Below, piece after piece: positions 1-9,400 of a stretch of DNA of 64,000 bases. A model generated the notes under the pieces. The model saw only the letters and a list, made by a program, of their open reading frames with translations, did no database searches and was not told the origin of the DNA. The DNA is taken from the NCBI RefSeq assembly GCF_000564855.1, contig NZ_AYXG01000184.1, positions 1-64,000 of the forward strand, in the 5' to 3' direction. Numbering within the stretch: position 1 is the stretch's first letter; every line of letters begins with the position of its first letter. The position numbers and the translations under genes were made by a program. Origin of the DNA: Actinokineospora spheciospongiae (GTDB lineage: Bacteria > Actinomycetota > Actinomycetes > Mycobacteriales > Pseudonocardiaceae).

Positions 1-17
1 GCACCCGGGTCCAGCGG

Positions 18-2330
18 TCAGGGGTGGTTGACGACGTTGACCGGGACGGTGCCCGGGGGTGTCACGCCACCGACGTCGTTGATCACGTGGGTGATCGTCC
101 CCTGGTAGTTCAGGGACACGGTCAGCAGGTTGTGCATCCGCACGCCGGGGGTGTTGGGCACTTCGAAGGCGTGGTAGGCGCTGACCGAGGGGTTGACGTT
201 GAAGAAGCAGTAGCTGCCCAGGCCCCACGCCTCGTGGTTGGTGACCGAGTCGGCGACCTTGTAGGCGGCGTAGCCGTTGAAGCCGTTGGGACTCCTCCAG
301 CTCGCCTGGTTGGGCACGTCGTAGGGCATCTCGTTCTGGAAGAAGATGGTCCGGCCGTTCTGGCCGTTCCAGATGACCTGGTACTTCTGGTAGTGCTCGA
401 CGAACAGACCGGTGGCGAGCACGTTGTTGCCGTTGACGATCACACCGGTGTCGCCGGTGGCCTGGGTCCAACCCCAGGTGCCCGCGTTGCCGTGGTCGGC
501 CCGCCAGGCCCAGATGTGGTCGATGACCGTGTTGGCGCTGTTGACGACCAGGCTGGTCGTCGCCTTGCCCGCGATGGCGCCGCCGATGCGGAAGAAGACG
601 TCCTGGACGGTGGTGGGGTTGGTGGCGTGCGACGCCGACGAGCCCGCCGGGCCGACGGTCAGGAGGGCGGCGGAGTTGGTGGTGCCCGCGTCGAAGAGCA
701 GGCCCTTGAGGCGGACGCCGTCCACGTCGGCCACCTGCATGGCGTTGACGCCGTTGTCCGGGATGAGCGTGGGGTAGCCGATGCCGAGGACGACGGTGTT
801 GGCCTTGGTGACGTTGAGGGTCTGGTCGAGGTGGTAGATGCCCGGGGTGAACAGCAGGTGGCACCCCGAGGCGAGGGCCGTGTTGATCGCCGAGGCGGTG
901 GCGCCGGGCTTGACCACGAAGAACTGGCTCATCGGCAGCGACGTGCCGGGGGTGCTGCCGCCCGCCCAGCTCGGGCCGGAGGCGTTGGTGCGCAGGGCGG
1001 GCTGGAACACGCGGTACCTGCCCGCGCCGTCGATGTAGAGGTAGGGCACGTCGCGGGAGACGGGGGTGGTGGCGAGGGTGGTCTCGGGCGGGTTGGGGAA
1101 GGTGTTGGCGGGGGCACCGGACGTGCCGGAGAACACCATGTTCCACACGCCGCCCGCCCAGCTTCCGTAGGCGCTGTCGCGGGTGTACCACTGCTGCTGC
1201 GACACCGACGCGGTCTGGCCGGAGACCTTCGAGTCGGCGATGTAGCCGCCGCTGGCGAAGCCGTAGCTGGCCGGGTGGAGCTGGAGGTCGCCGCGGATGT
1301 CCATGCGGCGGAACGGCGCGGCCTGGGCCACTGCCCAGCGGGTGGCGCCGCTGCTGGGGTTGACGGCCAGGTTCTCCGTGGAGCGCCAGAAGTTCTGCAA
1401 CGCCACGCCCTGGTCGGACTCGTTGAACGCGTCCACGGTGATGTCGCCGTTGATCACCACGTCGCCCGGGTTCTGGCCCAGGCCCGCGACGGAGGTGTAG
1501 TAGCCGACGTTGTCGCGCACGGCGTAGGTGCCGGGCTTGAACAGGTGCGCGACCCGGCCGGTGCCCATCTGCGCGGTCAGGGTGTCCTTCTGCGCGGCGA
1601 AGTCGGCGTCGAGCCGGGCCTGGATGGTGGCCGCGGGCATGCTCGGGTCGAACACGCGGGTGTTGGGGCCGAAGTCGGGGGTGTCGGACTGGGTGGGGCA
1701 GGTCGCCGCGGAGCCGCCGATCGTGTACGACGCGGTCGCGGTGGCGGAGGTGGTCAGGCCGCTCTTGAGCGCGATCGCCTTGACGGTGCGCGACGAGGGG
1801 ACGCTGATCGGCGTGGAGTACAGCGTCGAGGTTGCCGTGGGGGTGGAGCCGTCGACGGTGTAGCGGATGGTCGCGCCGCTGGTCGCCGTCGAGAGGGTGA
1901 CCGCCTGCGCGGTCGCGTACGTGCCGCCCCCGGGGCTGAACGTCGGGGCCGCGACCGAGCCGGTGCCGCCGCCGTGGGTGTAGGTGAAGTGCGGGGTGTC
2001 GTACTGCGGGCCGCTCTTCTCGTAGGTGAACCAGTAGTCCAGGAGCGAGCCGGTGCTCAACGACCCGACCGTCTGCCGCCAGGTGCCGCCGGACTCGGTC
2101 ATCCGGAGGTTCTGCTGCCCGCCGCCGTTGACCTGGTAGTGGATGTCGACGTACCGCGCGACCGTGGTCGGGGTGAACACCACTTGGGCCTGGGAGGTCG
2201 ACACCTGCGTGGCGCCCTGCGTGTAGTCGGCCGCCGCCGACGCCGTGCCGCCGGTGGCGACCAGCGCGGAGAGGGCCAGCGCCGCCGAGACGACCAGTGC
2301 ACCCGGTCGCCACGTCCGCCTTTTTCGCAT
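18..2330 (-). CDS. Secreted beta-1,3-glucanase-like parallel beta-helix protein with carbohydrate-binding modules
   Basis: The 770-residue product starts MRKRR and has a clear Sec signal (basic start, Ala/Leu-rich core, cleavage near residue 34). Residues about 36-120 resemble a CBM56-type beta-1,3-glucan-binding module (VDIHYQVNGGGQQNLRM, TYEKSGPQYDTP). Residues about 125-200 are a chitobiase/hexosaminidase C-terminal-type repeat (ATIRYTVDGSTPT). The remainder is a long Gly/Asn/Val-rich region typical of pectate-lyase-fold or GH55-type beta-helix enzymes. The likely role is extracellular breakdown of fungal or plant beta-1,3-glucan. I did not identify the catalytic residues, so substrate specificity is inferred from the modules. 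A GTG codon lies directly before the chosen ATG. It is transcribed away from the STAND gene that follows. A 2075-codon open frame reads through this gene, but only this part is coding. Confidence 0.85.
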   Translation of the reverse strand: MRKRRTWRPGALVVSAALALSALVATGGTASAAADYTQGATQVSTSQAQVVFTPTTVARYVDIHYQVNGGGQQNLRMTESGGTWRQTVGSLSTGSLLDYWFTYEKSGPQYDTPHFTYTHGGGTGSVAAPTFSPGGGTYATAQAVTLSTATSGATIRYTVDGSTPTATSTLYSTPISVPSSRTVKAIALKSGLTTSATATASYTIGGSAATCPTQSDTPDFGPNTRVFDPSMPAATIQARLDADFAAQKDTLTAQMGTGRVAHLFKPGTYAVRDNVGYYTSVAGLGQNPGDVVINGDITVDAFNESDQGVALQNFWRSTENLAVNPSSGATRWAVAQAAPFRRMDIRGDLQLHPASYGFASGGYIADSKVSGQTASVSQQQWYTRDSAYGSWAGGVWNMVFSGTSGAPANTFPNPPETTLATTPVSRDVPYLYIDGAGRYRVFQPALRTNASGPSWAGGSTPGTSLPMSQFFVVKPGATASAINTALASGCHLLFTPGIYHLDQTLNVTKANTVVLGIGYPTLIPDNGVNAMQVADVDGVRLKGLLFDAGTTNSAALLTVGPAGSSASHATNPTTVQDVFFRIGGAIAGKATTSLVVNSANTVIDHIWAWRADHGNAGTWGWTQATGDTGVIVNGNNVLATGLFVEHYQKYQVIWNGQNGRTIFFQNEMPYDVPNQASWRSPNGFNGYAAYKVADSVTNHEAWGLGSYCFFNVNPSVSAYHAFEVPNTPGVRMHNLLTVSLNYQGTITHVINDVGGVTPPGTVPVNVVNHP

Positions 2331-2525
2331 CACGAGATCACACCCCAATGACGAAGGTAGTAGCCGCGGACGACCAGTCCCGGGGTGCGCCCATTGGACT
2401 AGACCATAAACGGCGATCCGCCGTCGGCGATAGGGACATCCGGTGGAATCCGCGCGCCCGTACCGAATACGGTCATTCCGGCCCACCGCGGGCACCCCCG
2501 GCGCGATACTGCGGTGGGAGGTCCG
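2331..2525. promoter_or_regulatory. Divergent intergenic region
   Basis: This 195-bp gap separates the glucanase-like gene (minus) from the STAND gene (plus) and must hold both promoters. The GGGAGG at 2517-2522 serves the ATG at 2526. No convincing operator palindrome is visible. Confidence 0.4.
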
Positions 2526-5500
2526 ATGGCGAAGAAGGTGCGGCGGCGTCCGCTGGTCGGCGGTGTGGTGGTCGGGGTGCTGCTGCTCCCCATCGCGGTC
2601 AACATCGCGACGGACGCGCTGCCGGAGGGGTGGGGCCGCTTCGCCTGGATCGGCCTGCCGGTCTCCCTGGTGCTGACCGTCGTGCTGGCCGTGCACGAAC
2701 GCCGCGCCGACGCCCGCCCCGCCGCGCTCGAACCCCTCCCCCGCTCCCCCGCGCCCGCCCGCGACGGGCTCGCCGACCGGCCCAGCGCCCTGCTCGACGC
2801 GCGCAGCGCGGTCGTGCCGTTCACCGGCCGGGAGCCCGAACTGGCCGCGCTCACCGCGTGGCGCGACGCCAAGACCACCGGCGCGTCCGCGCTGCTCCTG
2901 CACGGTCCCGGCGGCCAGGGCAAGTCGCGGCTGGCGGCCCGCTTCGCCGAGCTGTCCGCCGCGGACGGGTGGGTGGTGGCGCAGGCCCGGCACGGCGTCG
3001 CCCCCGACGACGCGACGGGTGGTCGGGCGAGCAAGCGCAGGCTGCTGGTGGTCGTGGACTACGCCGACCGGTGGGCGCACCCGGAACTGGTGGCGCTGTT
3101 CGCCGACCCGGCGCTGGCCGGGCCCCGGGTGCGGGTGCTGCTGATCGGCCGGACCGTGCAGTGGTGGGCGGCGCTGCGCGGCGAACTGCGCTCGACGGGC
3201 GTGGCGGTGGGCGACCTGCTGCTGGGCGAACTGGCCGAGGAGCCTGCCGACCGCGAACGGGCCTTCACCGCCGCCCGCGACCGGTTCGGAGAGGTCCTGG
3301 AAGTGCCCGAGCCGATCACCGAGCCGGTGCCGGACCTCGACGGCCCCGACTACGGGCAGGTGCTGACGCTGCACATGGCCGCGCTCGTGTCCGCCCTGAC
3401 CGTGCGCTTCCCCGGCGAGCCGATGCCGCGCGGGGTCGAGGGCATCGCGGCGTACCTGCTCGACCGCGAGCGCATGGGCTGGCGCAGGCTGCACGGCACC
3501 CGGCAGCTCGGCGAGGAGTTCGACACCCCGCCCACGGTGCTGGCCCGCGCGGTGTTCACCGCCGTCCTGGGCGGTCCCGCCGCGCACGCCGACGCCGTGG
3601 CCCGGTTGGCGGGCCTGCGCCTGGAACCGGCCGAGCGCGTCCTGACCGACCACCGGTTCTGCTACCCGCCGCGCGACCGCGCCCTCGAACTGGAACCGCT
3701 CCTGCCCGACCGGTTGGCGGAGGACTTCGTCGCACTGCTGCTGCCCGGCCACGACGTCACCGGCTACGACCCGGACCCGTGGTCGGCCGACGTGCCACGG
3801 GCGCTGCTCGGCCTCGACCGGCCCGACGAGCCGGACCCGGCGGTGACCGCGCGAACCGTGACCGTGCTGGCCTCGGCCGCCGACCGGTGGCCGCACGTGG
3901 CCGGGCGGCTCGGCGACCTGCTGACCGAGCGCCCCGACCTGGCTGTGCGCGCGGGCAGCGCCGCCCTGGCCGCCCTCGCCACCGCCCGCCACCTGGACAC
4001 CGACGTGCTGCTGGCCGTCGAACCGCACTTCCCGGCAGGCCGCCGGGCCGACCTGGACGCGGGCGCGGCCGCGGTCACCGACCGCCTCGTCCGCGAGCGG
4101 GTCGACGACCGGACCCGGCTGCACGACGCCGCGTCCTGGTACTCCCGGCTCACCACCCGGCTGGGGCACGCGGGCCGGAAGGCGGAGGCGGTGCGGGCCG
4201 GGTACCGGGCGCTGGCCGCCCTGGACCGGCTCACCGAGCTGGACCCGGGGGCCCACGGCGCGGACCGGGCGATCTGCCTGATGGACATCGGCGGCTTCCT
4301 GTCCGACCTGGGCAGGCACCGGGAGGCCGTCGAGCACACCGGCCGGGCCGTCGACCTGCTGCGCGAGATCGGGGACCGGCCCGCGCTGGCACTGGCGCTG
4401 TCCAACCACGGCAACCAGTTGCAGAACACCGGCAAGCGCGGCCCGGCGGTGGCGGCGGCGCAGGAGTCCGTCGACCTGCACCGGGCGCTGGCGGGCACCG
4501 CCCTGGCCGACCCGCCGCGCTTCGCGTTCGCGCTGAACGGGCTGGGCACCCGGCTCATGGCGGTGAACCGGGCCGCGGAGGCGGCCGGGGCGCTGGCCGA
4601 GGGCGTCGCCGCCTACCGGCCGCTGGTGGCCGCGGACCCGCAGGCGCACCTGCCCGGCCTGGCGCGGGCGCTGACCAACCTCGGCACCGCGCACGTCCGG
4701 CTCGATGCCGCCGACGAGGCGCTGCGGTGCTCGGCGGAAGCGGTGTCGATCCGGCGCGGGCTGGCCGAGGCCAACCCCACGGCGTACCGCGCCGACCTGG
4801 CGCTGTCGCTGCTGAACCACGCGGGCAGGCTGTCGGCCGTCGGCCGCGACGGCGAAGCGGTCGAGGTGGCGGCCGAGGCCGTGGCGGCGGCCCGGCGGCT
4901 GGTCCGGCTCGACCGGATCGCGCACGAGCCGGTGCTGGCCCACGCGCTCGCGGCCGAGGGCGCCGTCCTCGCCGAGGCGGACCGGGAGCGGGCGGTGGGG
5001 TCGCTGCGCGAGGCCGCCGGGCTGTACCGGCGGCTGGCACTGGTCGACGACGGTTATCAGCCCCACGTGGAGGTCGTGGTGCGGAACCTGGACGTCCTGG
5101 GCGGGCGGCAGCCACCGGAACAGCCGGGCACCGCCGCCGTGGCGGCGTTCAACGAGGGCGTGCGGCTGGCGCAGGCCGGTCGGGTGGCCGAGGCGGCGGA
5201 GCGCTACCGGTGGGCCGCCGAGGCGGGCCTGCCGCAGGCGATGTTCAACCTGGGGCACCTGCACCTCGACGGCGACCGACCCGTCGAGGCGGAAGCGTGG
5301 CTGACCCGCGCCGTCGCGGCGGGCCAGACCGCGGGCTGCCACGACCTGGGCGTGCTGCACTGGCAGCGGGGCGACCGGGGCACCGCCCGGAAGTGGTTCC
5401 GCCGGGGCGCCGAGGCGGGGGCGACGAACGCGATGATCTCGCTGGGCGCGTCCCTGTGGTCCGACGACGACCTGGACGGCGCCGCGACCTGGTTCACCGC

Positions 5501-6308
5501 CGCCGCCGAGGCCGGGGACGCCGAGGGGGACTTCCGCCTGGGGCTGCTCCGCGCGGAGCAGGACCGCCCGGCCGACGCCCGCACCCACCTCGAACGCGCG
5601 GCCGAGGCGGGCCACACCGGCGCCGCCCGGGAACTGGCCGACCACCTCATGCGGAACCAGGAGGTGCGGGAGGCCAAGGGGTGGTGGCGGGTCGCCCGTG
5701 CCAGGGAGGAACCCACCGCCGAGCCGCCACCCGCCCCCGCACCGCCGAACCCCCTCACCGAAGTCGCCCGGGAACGCGGTGTGCCCGTGGTGTCCTTCAC
5801 CCCCAACCAGGGCATCGAGTTCGCCGCGGCCGTGCTGGCGCGGACCGTCGGCGGCCTCCTCGCGGCGGGCCGCGTCGACGACGCCCTCGCCGCCTACCGC
5901 GAGAGCATCGACTCGCACGGCCGCCTGCTGGCCGGGCACCGCGCGGGCAAGTTCCCGATGGGCGACGACATGCTCCACAGCGTGCTGCGCCGATGCGCGA
6001 TGACCAAGGCCGAACTGGCCCACCTCGAACACGACGCGGGCCACGGCGAGGCCGCGCTGGCGCACAGCGAGGAGGCCGTGGCGGAGCTGGGCGCGCTGTC
6101 CGCCCGCATCGGCGACGCGCTGTCCCTCGCCCGGGCGCAACTCGTCTTCGCCTTCGTGCGCCAGCAGCGGGGGGTCGACACCGAACGGGCCGCGGAGGTG
6201 ATCGCCGAAGCCGTCGCCGCCTTCACCCGGCTCGTCTCGGCCCACCCGGAGGCCGTCCGCGACCTGAAGAGCGCCTGGACCATCCAGGGCCTGCTCGGCG
6301 ATCGCTGA
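2526..6308 (+). CDS. Membrane-anchored STAND-type P-loop ATPase with TPR and Sel1 repeats
   Basis: The 1260-residue product begins with two hydrophobic segments (about 9-33 and 38-57). A FTGRE box at about 99-103 and a Walker A motif GPGGQGKS (127-134) follow, with a Walker B-like LLVVVDYAD near 172-180. The middle carries degenerate tetratricopeptide repeats (for example AICLMDIGGFLSDLGRHREA). Residues about 890-1060 are Sel1-type repeats (AEAGLPQAMFNLGHLHLDGD and similar). STAND ATPases of this design are signal-sensing switches, and the membrane anchor suggests the sensor sits at the cytoplasmic face. I see no recognised effector domain, so its output is unknown. ATG 2526 was preferred to GTG 2514 because GGGAGG sits correctly before it. 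It ends 12 bp from the convergent MutS-like pair. Confidence 0.8.
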   Translation: MAKKVRRRPLVGGVVVGVLLLPIAVNIATDALPEGWGRFAWIGLPVSLVLTVVLAVHERRADARPAALEPLPRSPAPARDGLADRPSALLDARSAVVPFTGREPELAALTAWRDAKTTGASALLLHGPGGQGKSRLAARFAELSAADGWVVAQARHGVAPDDATGGRASKRRLLVVVDYADRWAHPELVALFADPALAGPRVRVLLIGRTVQWWAALRGELRSTGVAVGDLLLGELAEEPADRERAFTAARDRFGEVLEVPEPITEPVPDLDGPDYGQVLTLHMAALVSALTVRFPGEPMPRGVEGIAAYLLDRERMGWRRLHGTRQLGEEFDTPPTVLARAVFTAVLGGPAAHADAVARLAGLRLEPAERVLTDHRFCYPPRDRALELEPLLPDRLAEDFVALLLPGHDVTGYDPDPWSADVPRALLGLDRPDEPDPAVTARTVTVLASAADRWPHVAGRLGDLLTERPDLAVRAGSAALAALATARHLDTDVLLAVEPHFPAGRRADLDAGAAAVTDRLVRERVDDRTRLHDAASWYSRLTTRLGHAGRKAEAVRAGYRALAALDRLTELDPGAHGADRAICLMDIGGFLSDLGRHREAVEHTGRAVDLLREIGDRPALALALSNHGNQLQNTGKRGPAVAAAQESVDLHRALAGTALADPPRFAFALNGLGTRLMAVNRAAEAAGALAEGVAAYRPLVAADPQAHLPGLARALTNLGTAHVRLDAADEALRCSAEAVSIRRGLAEANPTAYRADLALSLLNHAGRLSAVGRDGEAVEVAAEAVAAARRLVRLDRIAHEPVLAHALAAEGAVLAEADRERAVGSLREAAGLYRRLALVDDGYQPHVEVVVRNLDVLGGRQPPEQPGTAAVAAFNEGVRLAQAGRVAEAAERYRWAAEAGLPQAMFNLGHLHLDGDRPVEAEAWLTRAVAAGQTAGCHDLGVLHWQRGDRGTARKWFRRGAEAGATNAMISLGASLWSDDDLDGAATWFTAAAEAGDAEGDFRLGLLRAEQDRPADARTHLERAAEAGHTGAARELADHLMRNQEVREAKGWWRVARAREEPTAEPPPAPAPPNPLTEVARERGVPVVSFTPNQGIEFAAAVLARTVGGLLAAGRVDDALAAYRESIDSHGRLLAGHRAGKFPMGDDMLHSVLRRCAMTKAELAHLEHDAGHGEAALAHSEEAVAELGALSARIGDALSLARAQLVFAFVRQQRGVDTERAAEVIAEAVAAFTRLVSAHPEAVRDLKSAWTIQGLLGDR

Positions 6309-6320
6309 ACCGCGCCCGGG

Positions 6321-7784
6321 TCACCGGTCGCCGAAGATCCGGGCGTGGAGGTCGCCTGCGTGCGCGGTCGGCGACGGCGGTCCCGGGACGATCCGGAAGC
6401 CGTCGGTGGCGGTCAGCGACAGCGCCGGAAGGGCTCCGTCGTGGACAGTGCGGGCCAACTCGTGCAGGTGGGTCACGAAGACGACCCGGACGTCCAGGTC
6501 GACGAAGGCGTGCAACACCTCCGTGGCGATCGCGGCGGCCTCCCGCTCGTCGGTGGCGGCGAAGGACTCGTTGCACAGCACCAGCGCGCCGGGGGTGACC
6601 AGGTCGACGACCCGGCTCATCCGGGCCAGTTCCTCGTCCAGCTTGCCGCTGGTCATCGCCCGGTCCTCCGCCCGGGTGAAGTGCGTGCACACCCCGGTCG
6701 CCACCGACACCGCGAAGTCCCGCGCCGCCACGACCATGCCGCACTGCGCCATCAACTGGGCGAGTCCGAGCGCGCGCAGGAACGTCGACTTGCCACCGCA
6801 GTTGCGCCCGGTCACCAGCACCAACCCGGACCCGGACGCGTCCAGGTCGCCGCCCACCACGGGACCGCCGGTCCCCAGCGCCAGGCAGGGTTCGGCCAGG
6901 TCGCGGGCGGTCAGCACCCGTTCCCCCGCCGGGTGCAGCCGCGGCAGGCACGTCGGGACGCCGAGGCCCGCCAGCGCGTCGACGAGGTTCAGGCAGCCGA
7001 TGTGGAAACCCAGTTCGTCGCGCAGCGCCACGAAGAAGCCCAGGACGTGGTCGGCGGACCGGGCGGCGGCCTCGGCGACCGGCGCCAGCGCCCGACCGCG
7101 GAAGGCCGCCAGCGCCCGCCAGTCCTGCTCGTGGTGACCGGTGATCGTGTGGACCAGCCCGGACTTGCGCAACCGCCGCGGCACCGCCCCGCGCCCCGGC
7201 CCCGGCGGCTCGTGCAGCCGGAAGTCCACGCCCTTGCCACCCTCCCCCAGCCGGGCGCTGAGCACGATGCCGTTGTCGAAATCCATCGTGCGCAACAGCT
7301 CTTCGACACCGTCGAGGTAGGCCGCGCCGACGTGGGTGCGGACGTCGGCGAGCAGCGCGGTCAGCCCCGCCGAGTGGAAGTCGCGGCCGTGCCGGTCGGC
7401 GAACGCGCCGAGTTCGCGCAGGAAGCCGCAGAACAGGCCGAGCACCCGCCGCGAGCGGTTGAGCAGCGGCTCGGCCTGCCCGCTCGCGGCCCCGCGCAGC
7501 ACCGTCCGCTCGGCGGCGACGGCCCGGCGGGCCAGGTCGTGCAGGGCGCGCACGGCGCCGGGGTGACGGAGGCAGTCGGCCAGCACGTCCTGGCGGTGGC
7601 GCAGCACGGCCAGGTCGGTCAGCGGGGCGAGGACGGTGGCCCGGACCAGGTCGCGCAGTTCGTCGTCGCCGTCGGCCATGGCCGCCACGAGCGCGTCCAG
7701 CCGCAGGTCCTCGACCACCTCGGGGTTGACCGGCGCGGGGGCGGTGGGCGCGGAGTCGGCGGGGGCGAGCAGGGCGGGCCTCAC
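6321..7784 (-). CDS. MutS-like ATPase, second of a tandem pair
   Basis: This 487-residue protein has a MutS core and ATPase domain but none of the N-terminal mismatch-binding domains of true MutS (about 850 residues). Walker A is GRNCGGKST at about residue 324, followed by CTHFTRAEDR and a Walker B region VLCNESFAATDERE, then the VVFVTHLHELA switch. The GTG start overlaps the upstream stop as GTGA, so the two genes are translationally coupled and the proteins may form a heterodimer. Without the DNA-binding domains, classical mismatch repair is unlikely. Relatives are usually described only as MutS-related. Much longer open reading extends upstream in this frame but is antisense-type shadow of the partner gene. 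Confidence 0.8.
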   Translation of the reverse strand: MRPALLAPADSAPTAPAPVNPEVVEDLRLDALVAAMADGDDELRDLVRATVLAPLTDLAVLRHRQDVLADCLRHPGAVRALHDLARRAVAAERTVLRGAASGQAEPLLNRSRRVLGLFCGFLRELGAFADRHGRDFHSAGLTALLADVRTHVGAAYLDGVEELLRTMDFDNGIVLSARLGEGGKGVDFRLHEPPGPGRGAVPRRLRKSGLVHTITGHHEQDWRALAAFRGRALAPVAEAAARSADHVLGFFVALRDELGFHIGCLNLVDALAGLGVPTCLPRLHPAGERVLTARDLAEPCLALGTGGPVVGGDLDASGSGLVLVTGRNCGGKSTFLRALGLAQLMAQCGMVVAARDFAVSVATGVCTHFTRAEDRAMTSGKLDEELARMSRVVDLVTPGALVLCNESFAATDEREAAAIATEVLHAFVDLDVRVVFVTHLHELARTVHDGALPALSLTATDGFRIVPGPPSPTAHAGDLHARIFGDR

Positions 7785-9286
7785 CGGCGGACCCGGGCCA
7801 GGATGCGGGCGCGGGTCAGGCCGTGCTTCTCGGCGACGGCGACCGCGTCGGCGTACCCGTCGGCGGGTTTGCGCACGACCCGGTAGGTGCGCGCGCCGTG
7901 GTCGTCGAGGGTGCTCACCATGCTCACGGTCGTGGGACCGGCCCGCGACAGCTCGTCGAGGAAGCTCACCCACAGGCAGGGCACGTCGAGGCGGGTCAGC
8001 GCGTCCAGGACGGTGAGGCTGAGCGCGCGGGCGTCGTCGCCGGTGGTGGAGGTGAAGACCTCGTTGAGCACGACCACGCTGCGGGGTGTGGCCCGGTCGA
8101 GGATGTCGCGCATCCGCACCAGTTCCTCTTCGAGCTTGCTGGCCACGCTGTCGGAGCTTTCGGCACGCGGGTAGTGGGTGAACACCCGGTCGGCCAGGGA
8201 CAACCGCACCTCGTGGCCCGGCACGGGGCAACCCAGCGCGGCGAGGTGGTAGAGCTGCCCGAAGGTGCGGGACAGGGTGGTCTTGCCGCCCTGGTTGGGG
8301 CCGGAGACGACGAGGACGCGTTCGGCGCCGGAGAGTTCGAGGTCGTTGCCCACCACGGGCTGCCCGCGTTCGACAAGCTGGGCGGCCAGGGCCAGGTCGA
8401 CCGCACCGCGCGCCAGGAACGCCTTGTCGGTCGCCGACACCCGGGGGAAGCAGGTCGGGATGCCCGCCGCCCGCAGCGGGGCCAGGTGGTCGAGGTAGGC
8501 GAGGTGGAAGCGCAGCTCCGCGTCGAGCCGGTCGAGGTCCGGGGGCAGGAGGTCCGGGAGGTCGCGGTGGCGGTCGTGGAAGGCGGCCAGGTCGGCGAAC
8601 AGCTCCGGGTGCAGGCGGGCCACGAGGTCCAGCACCGCCGCCTCCACCTCGTCCAGCCCGAGGTCCGGCGGGGGTTGCGGCGGCTCGGCCGGGTCGCGGC
8701 GGAACCGGGCGAACGTCGCCAGCACGCGGTCGGCGAAGTCCCCGGGGGAGGTCGGGTCGTGCTCGGCGACGGTGACCCGGTCCTGCTTGAGCAGCAGGTC
8801 GTAGCGGACCTCGCCGAGCCGCCGCAGCAGGTCCGCGGCCCGCTCGCGCACCGCGGGGAACTCCCCGTGCCCGACCCACTCGGCCAGGTCCGCGCGCAGC
8901 CCCCGCAGCCCCGCCGACCCGGCCGCGTCCAACCCCCGCGACAGCGCCACCACCGCGGCGGACCAGTCGAGCACGACGTCCACGAACCACCACCCGGCCT
9001 GCGGCTGGTGGGTCATCCGCCGCAGCATGCCCAGCCGCCGCCTGGTCCGGGCGGCGGTCGCGGTGAACCGCCGCACCGGCTCGGCCACCGCCGGGTCGTC
9101 CAGGTCGCGGAACACCGCCTGCCGCGCCTCGACGTCGCGCACGTCCCGCACCCCGGCGTGGAAGTACCCGGCCACCACCGCGTCGTCCCCGGCGACCGCG
9201 TGCACCACCTGGTCGAGGTTGAGGTCCGCGAAGCAGTCCGGCCGCTCAGCGGCCGAGAACCCCACCAGCACACTCCTGATCCCCAC
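7781..9286 (-). CDS. MutS-like ATPase, first of a tandem pair
   Basis: The 501-residue product starts at a GTG (VGIRSVLVGF). It has an alpha-helical lever/core region, then a MutS C-terminal ATPase: Walker A GPNQGGKTT near residue 328, TRAxSSDSVASKLEEEL-like ABC-signature region (KLEEELVRM), Walker B VVVLNEVFTSTTGDD and an LWVSFLDEL switch. It is paralogous to the downstream gene but diverged in the Walker B acidic context. Mismatch-recognition and connector domains are absent. Together the pair makes a two-gene operon. Its biological role is not known to me; structural DNA recognition or a conflict-related function are both open. Confidence 0.8.
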   Translation of the reverse strand: MGIRSVLVGFSAAERPDCFADLNLDQVVHAVAGDDAVVAGYFHAGVRDVRDVEARQAVFRDLDDPAVAEPVRRFTATAARTRRRLGMLRRMTHQPQAGWWFVDVVLDWSAAVVALSRGLDAAGSAGLRGLRADLAEWVGHGEFPAVRERAADLLRRLGEVRYDLLLKQDRVTVAEHDPTSPGDFADRVLATFARFRRDPAEPPQPPPDLGLDEVEAAVLDLVARLHPELFADLAAFHDRHRDLPDLLPPDLDRLDAELRFHLAYLDHLAPLRAAGIPTCFPRVSATDKAFLARGAVDLALAAQLVERGQPVVGNDLELSGAERVLVVSGPNQGGKTTLSRTFGQLYHLAALGCPVPGHEVRLSLADRVFTHYPRAESSDSVASKLEEELVRMRDILDRATPRSVVVLNEVFTSTTGDDARALSLTVLDALTRLDVPCLWVSFLDELSRAGPTTVSMVSTLDDHGARTYRVVRKPADGYADAVAVAEKHGLTRARILARVRR

Positions 9287-9400
9287 CCCGGCACCCTAGT
9301 GCCGAACCCGGGACGCGCCGACGGGTTTCCGCGAATGACCTGTGCCCGGCTCCTGGCAGAGTCCTGGCCCGGAGCAGTCGAGAACGGATGGTGGTCGCAC

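Noticed and set aside
18-6245. A 2075-codon minus-strand open frame
   Set aside because: Only its last 770 codons are a gene. The rest is antisense to the STAND gene and low-complexity Arg/Gly/Val protein typical of high-GC shadow frames.
2297-6598. 1433-codon plus-strand frame offset from the STAND gene
   Set aside because: Arg/Gly/Pro-rich low-complexity translation; the competing frame has TPR, Sel1 and P-loop motifs.
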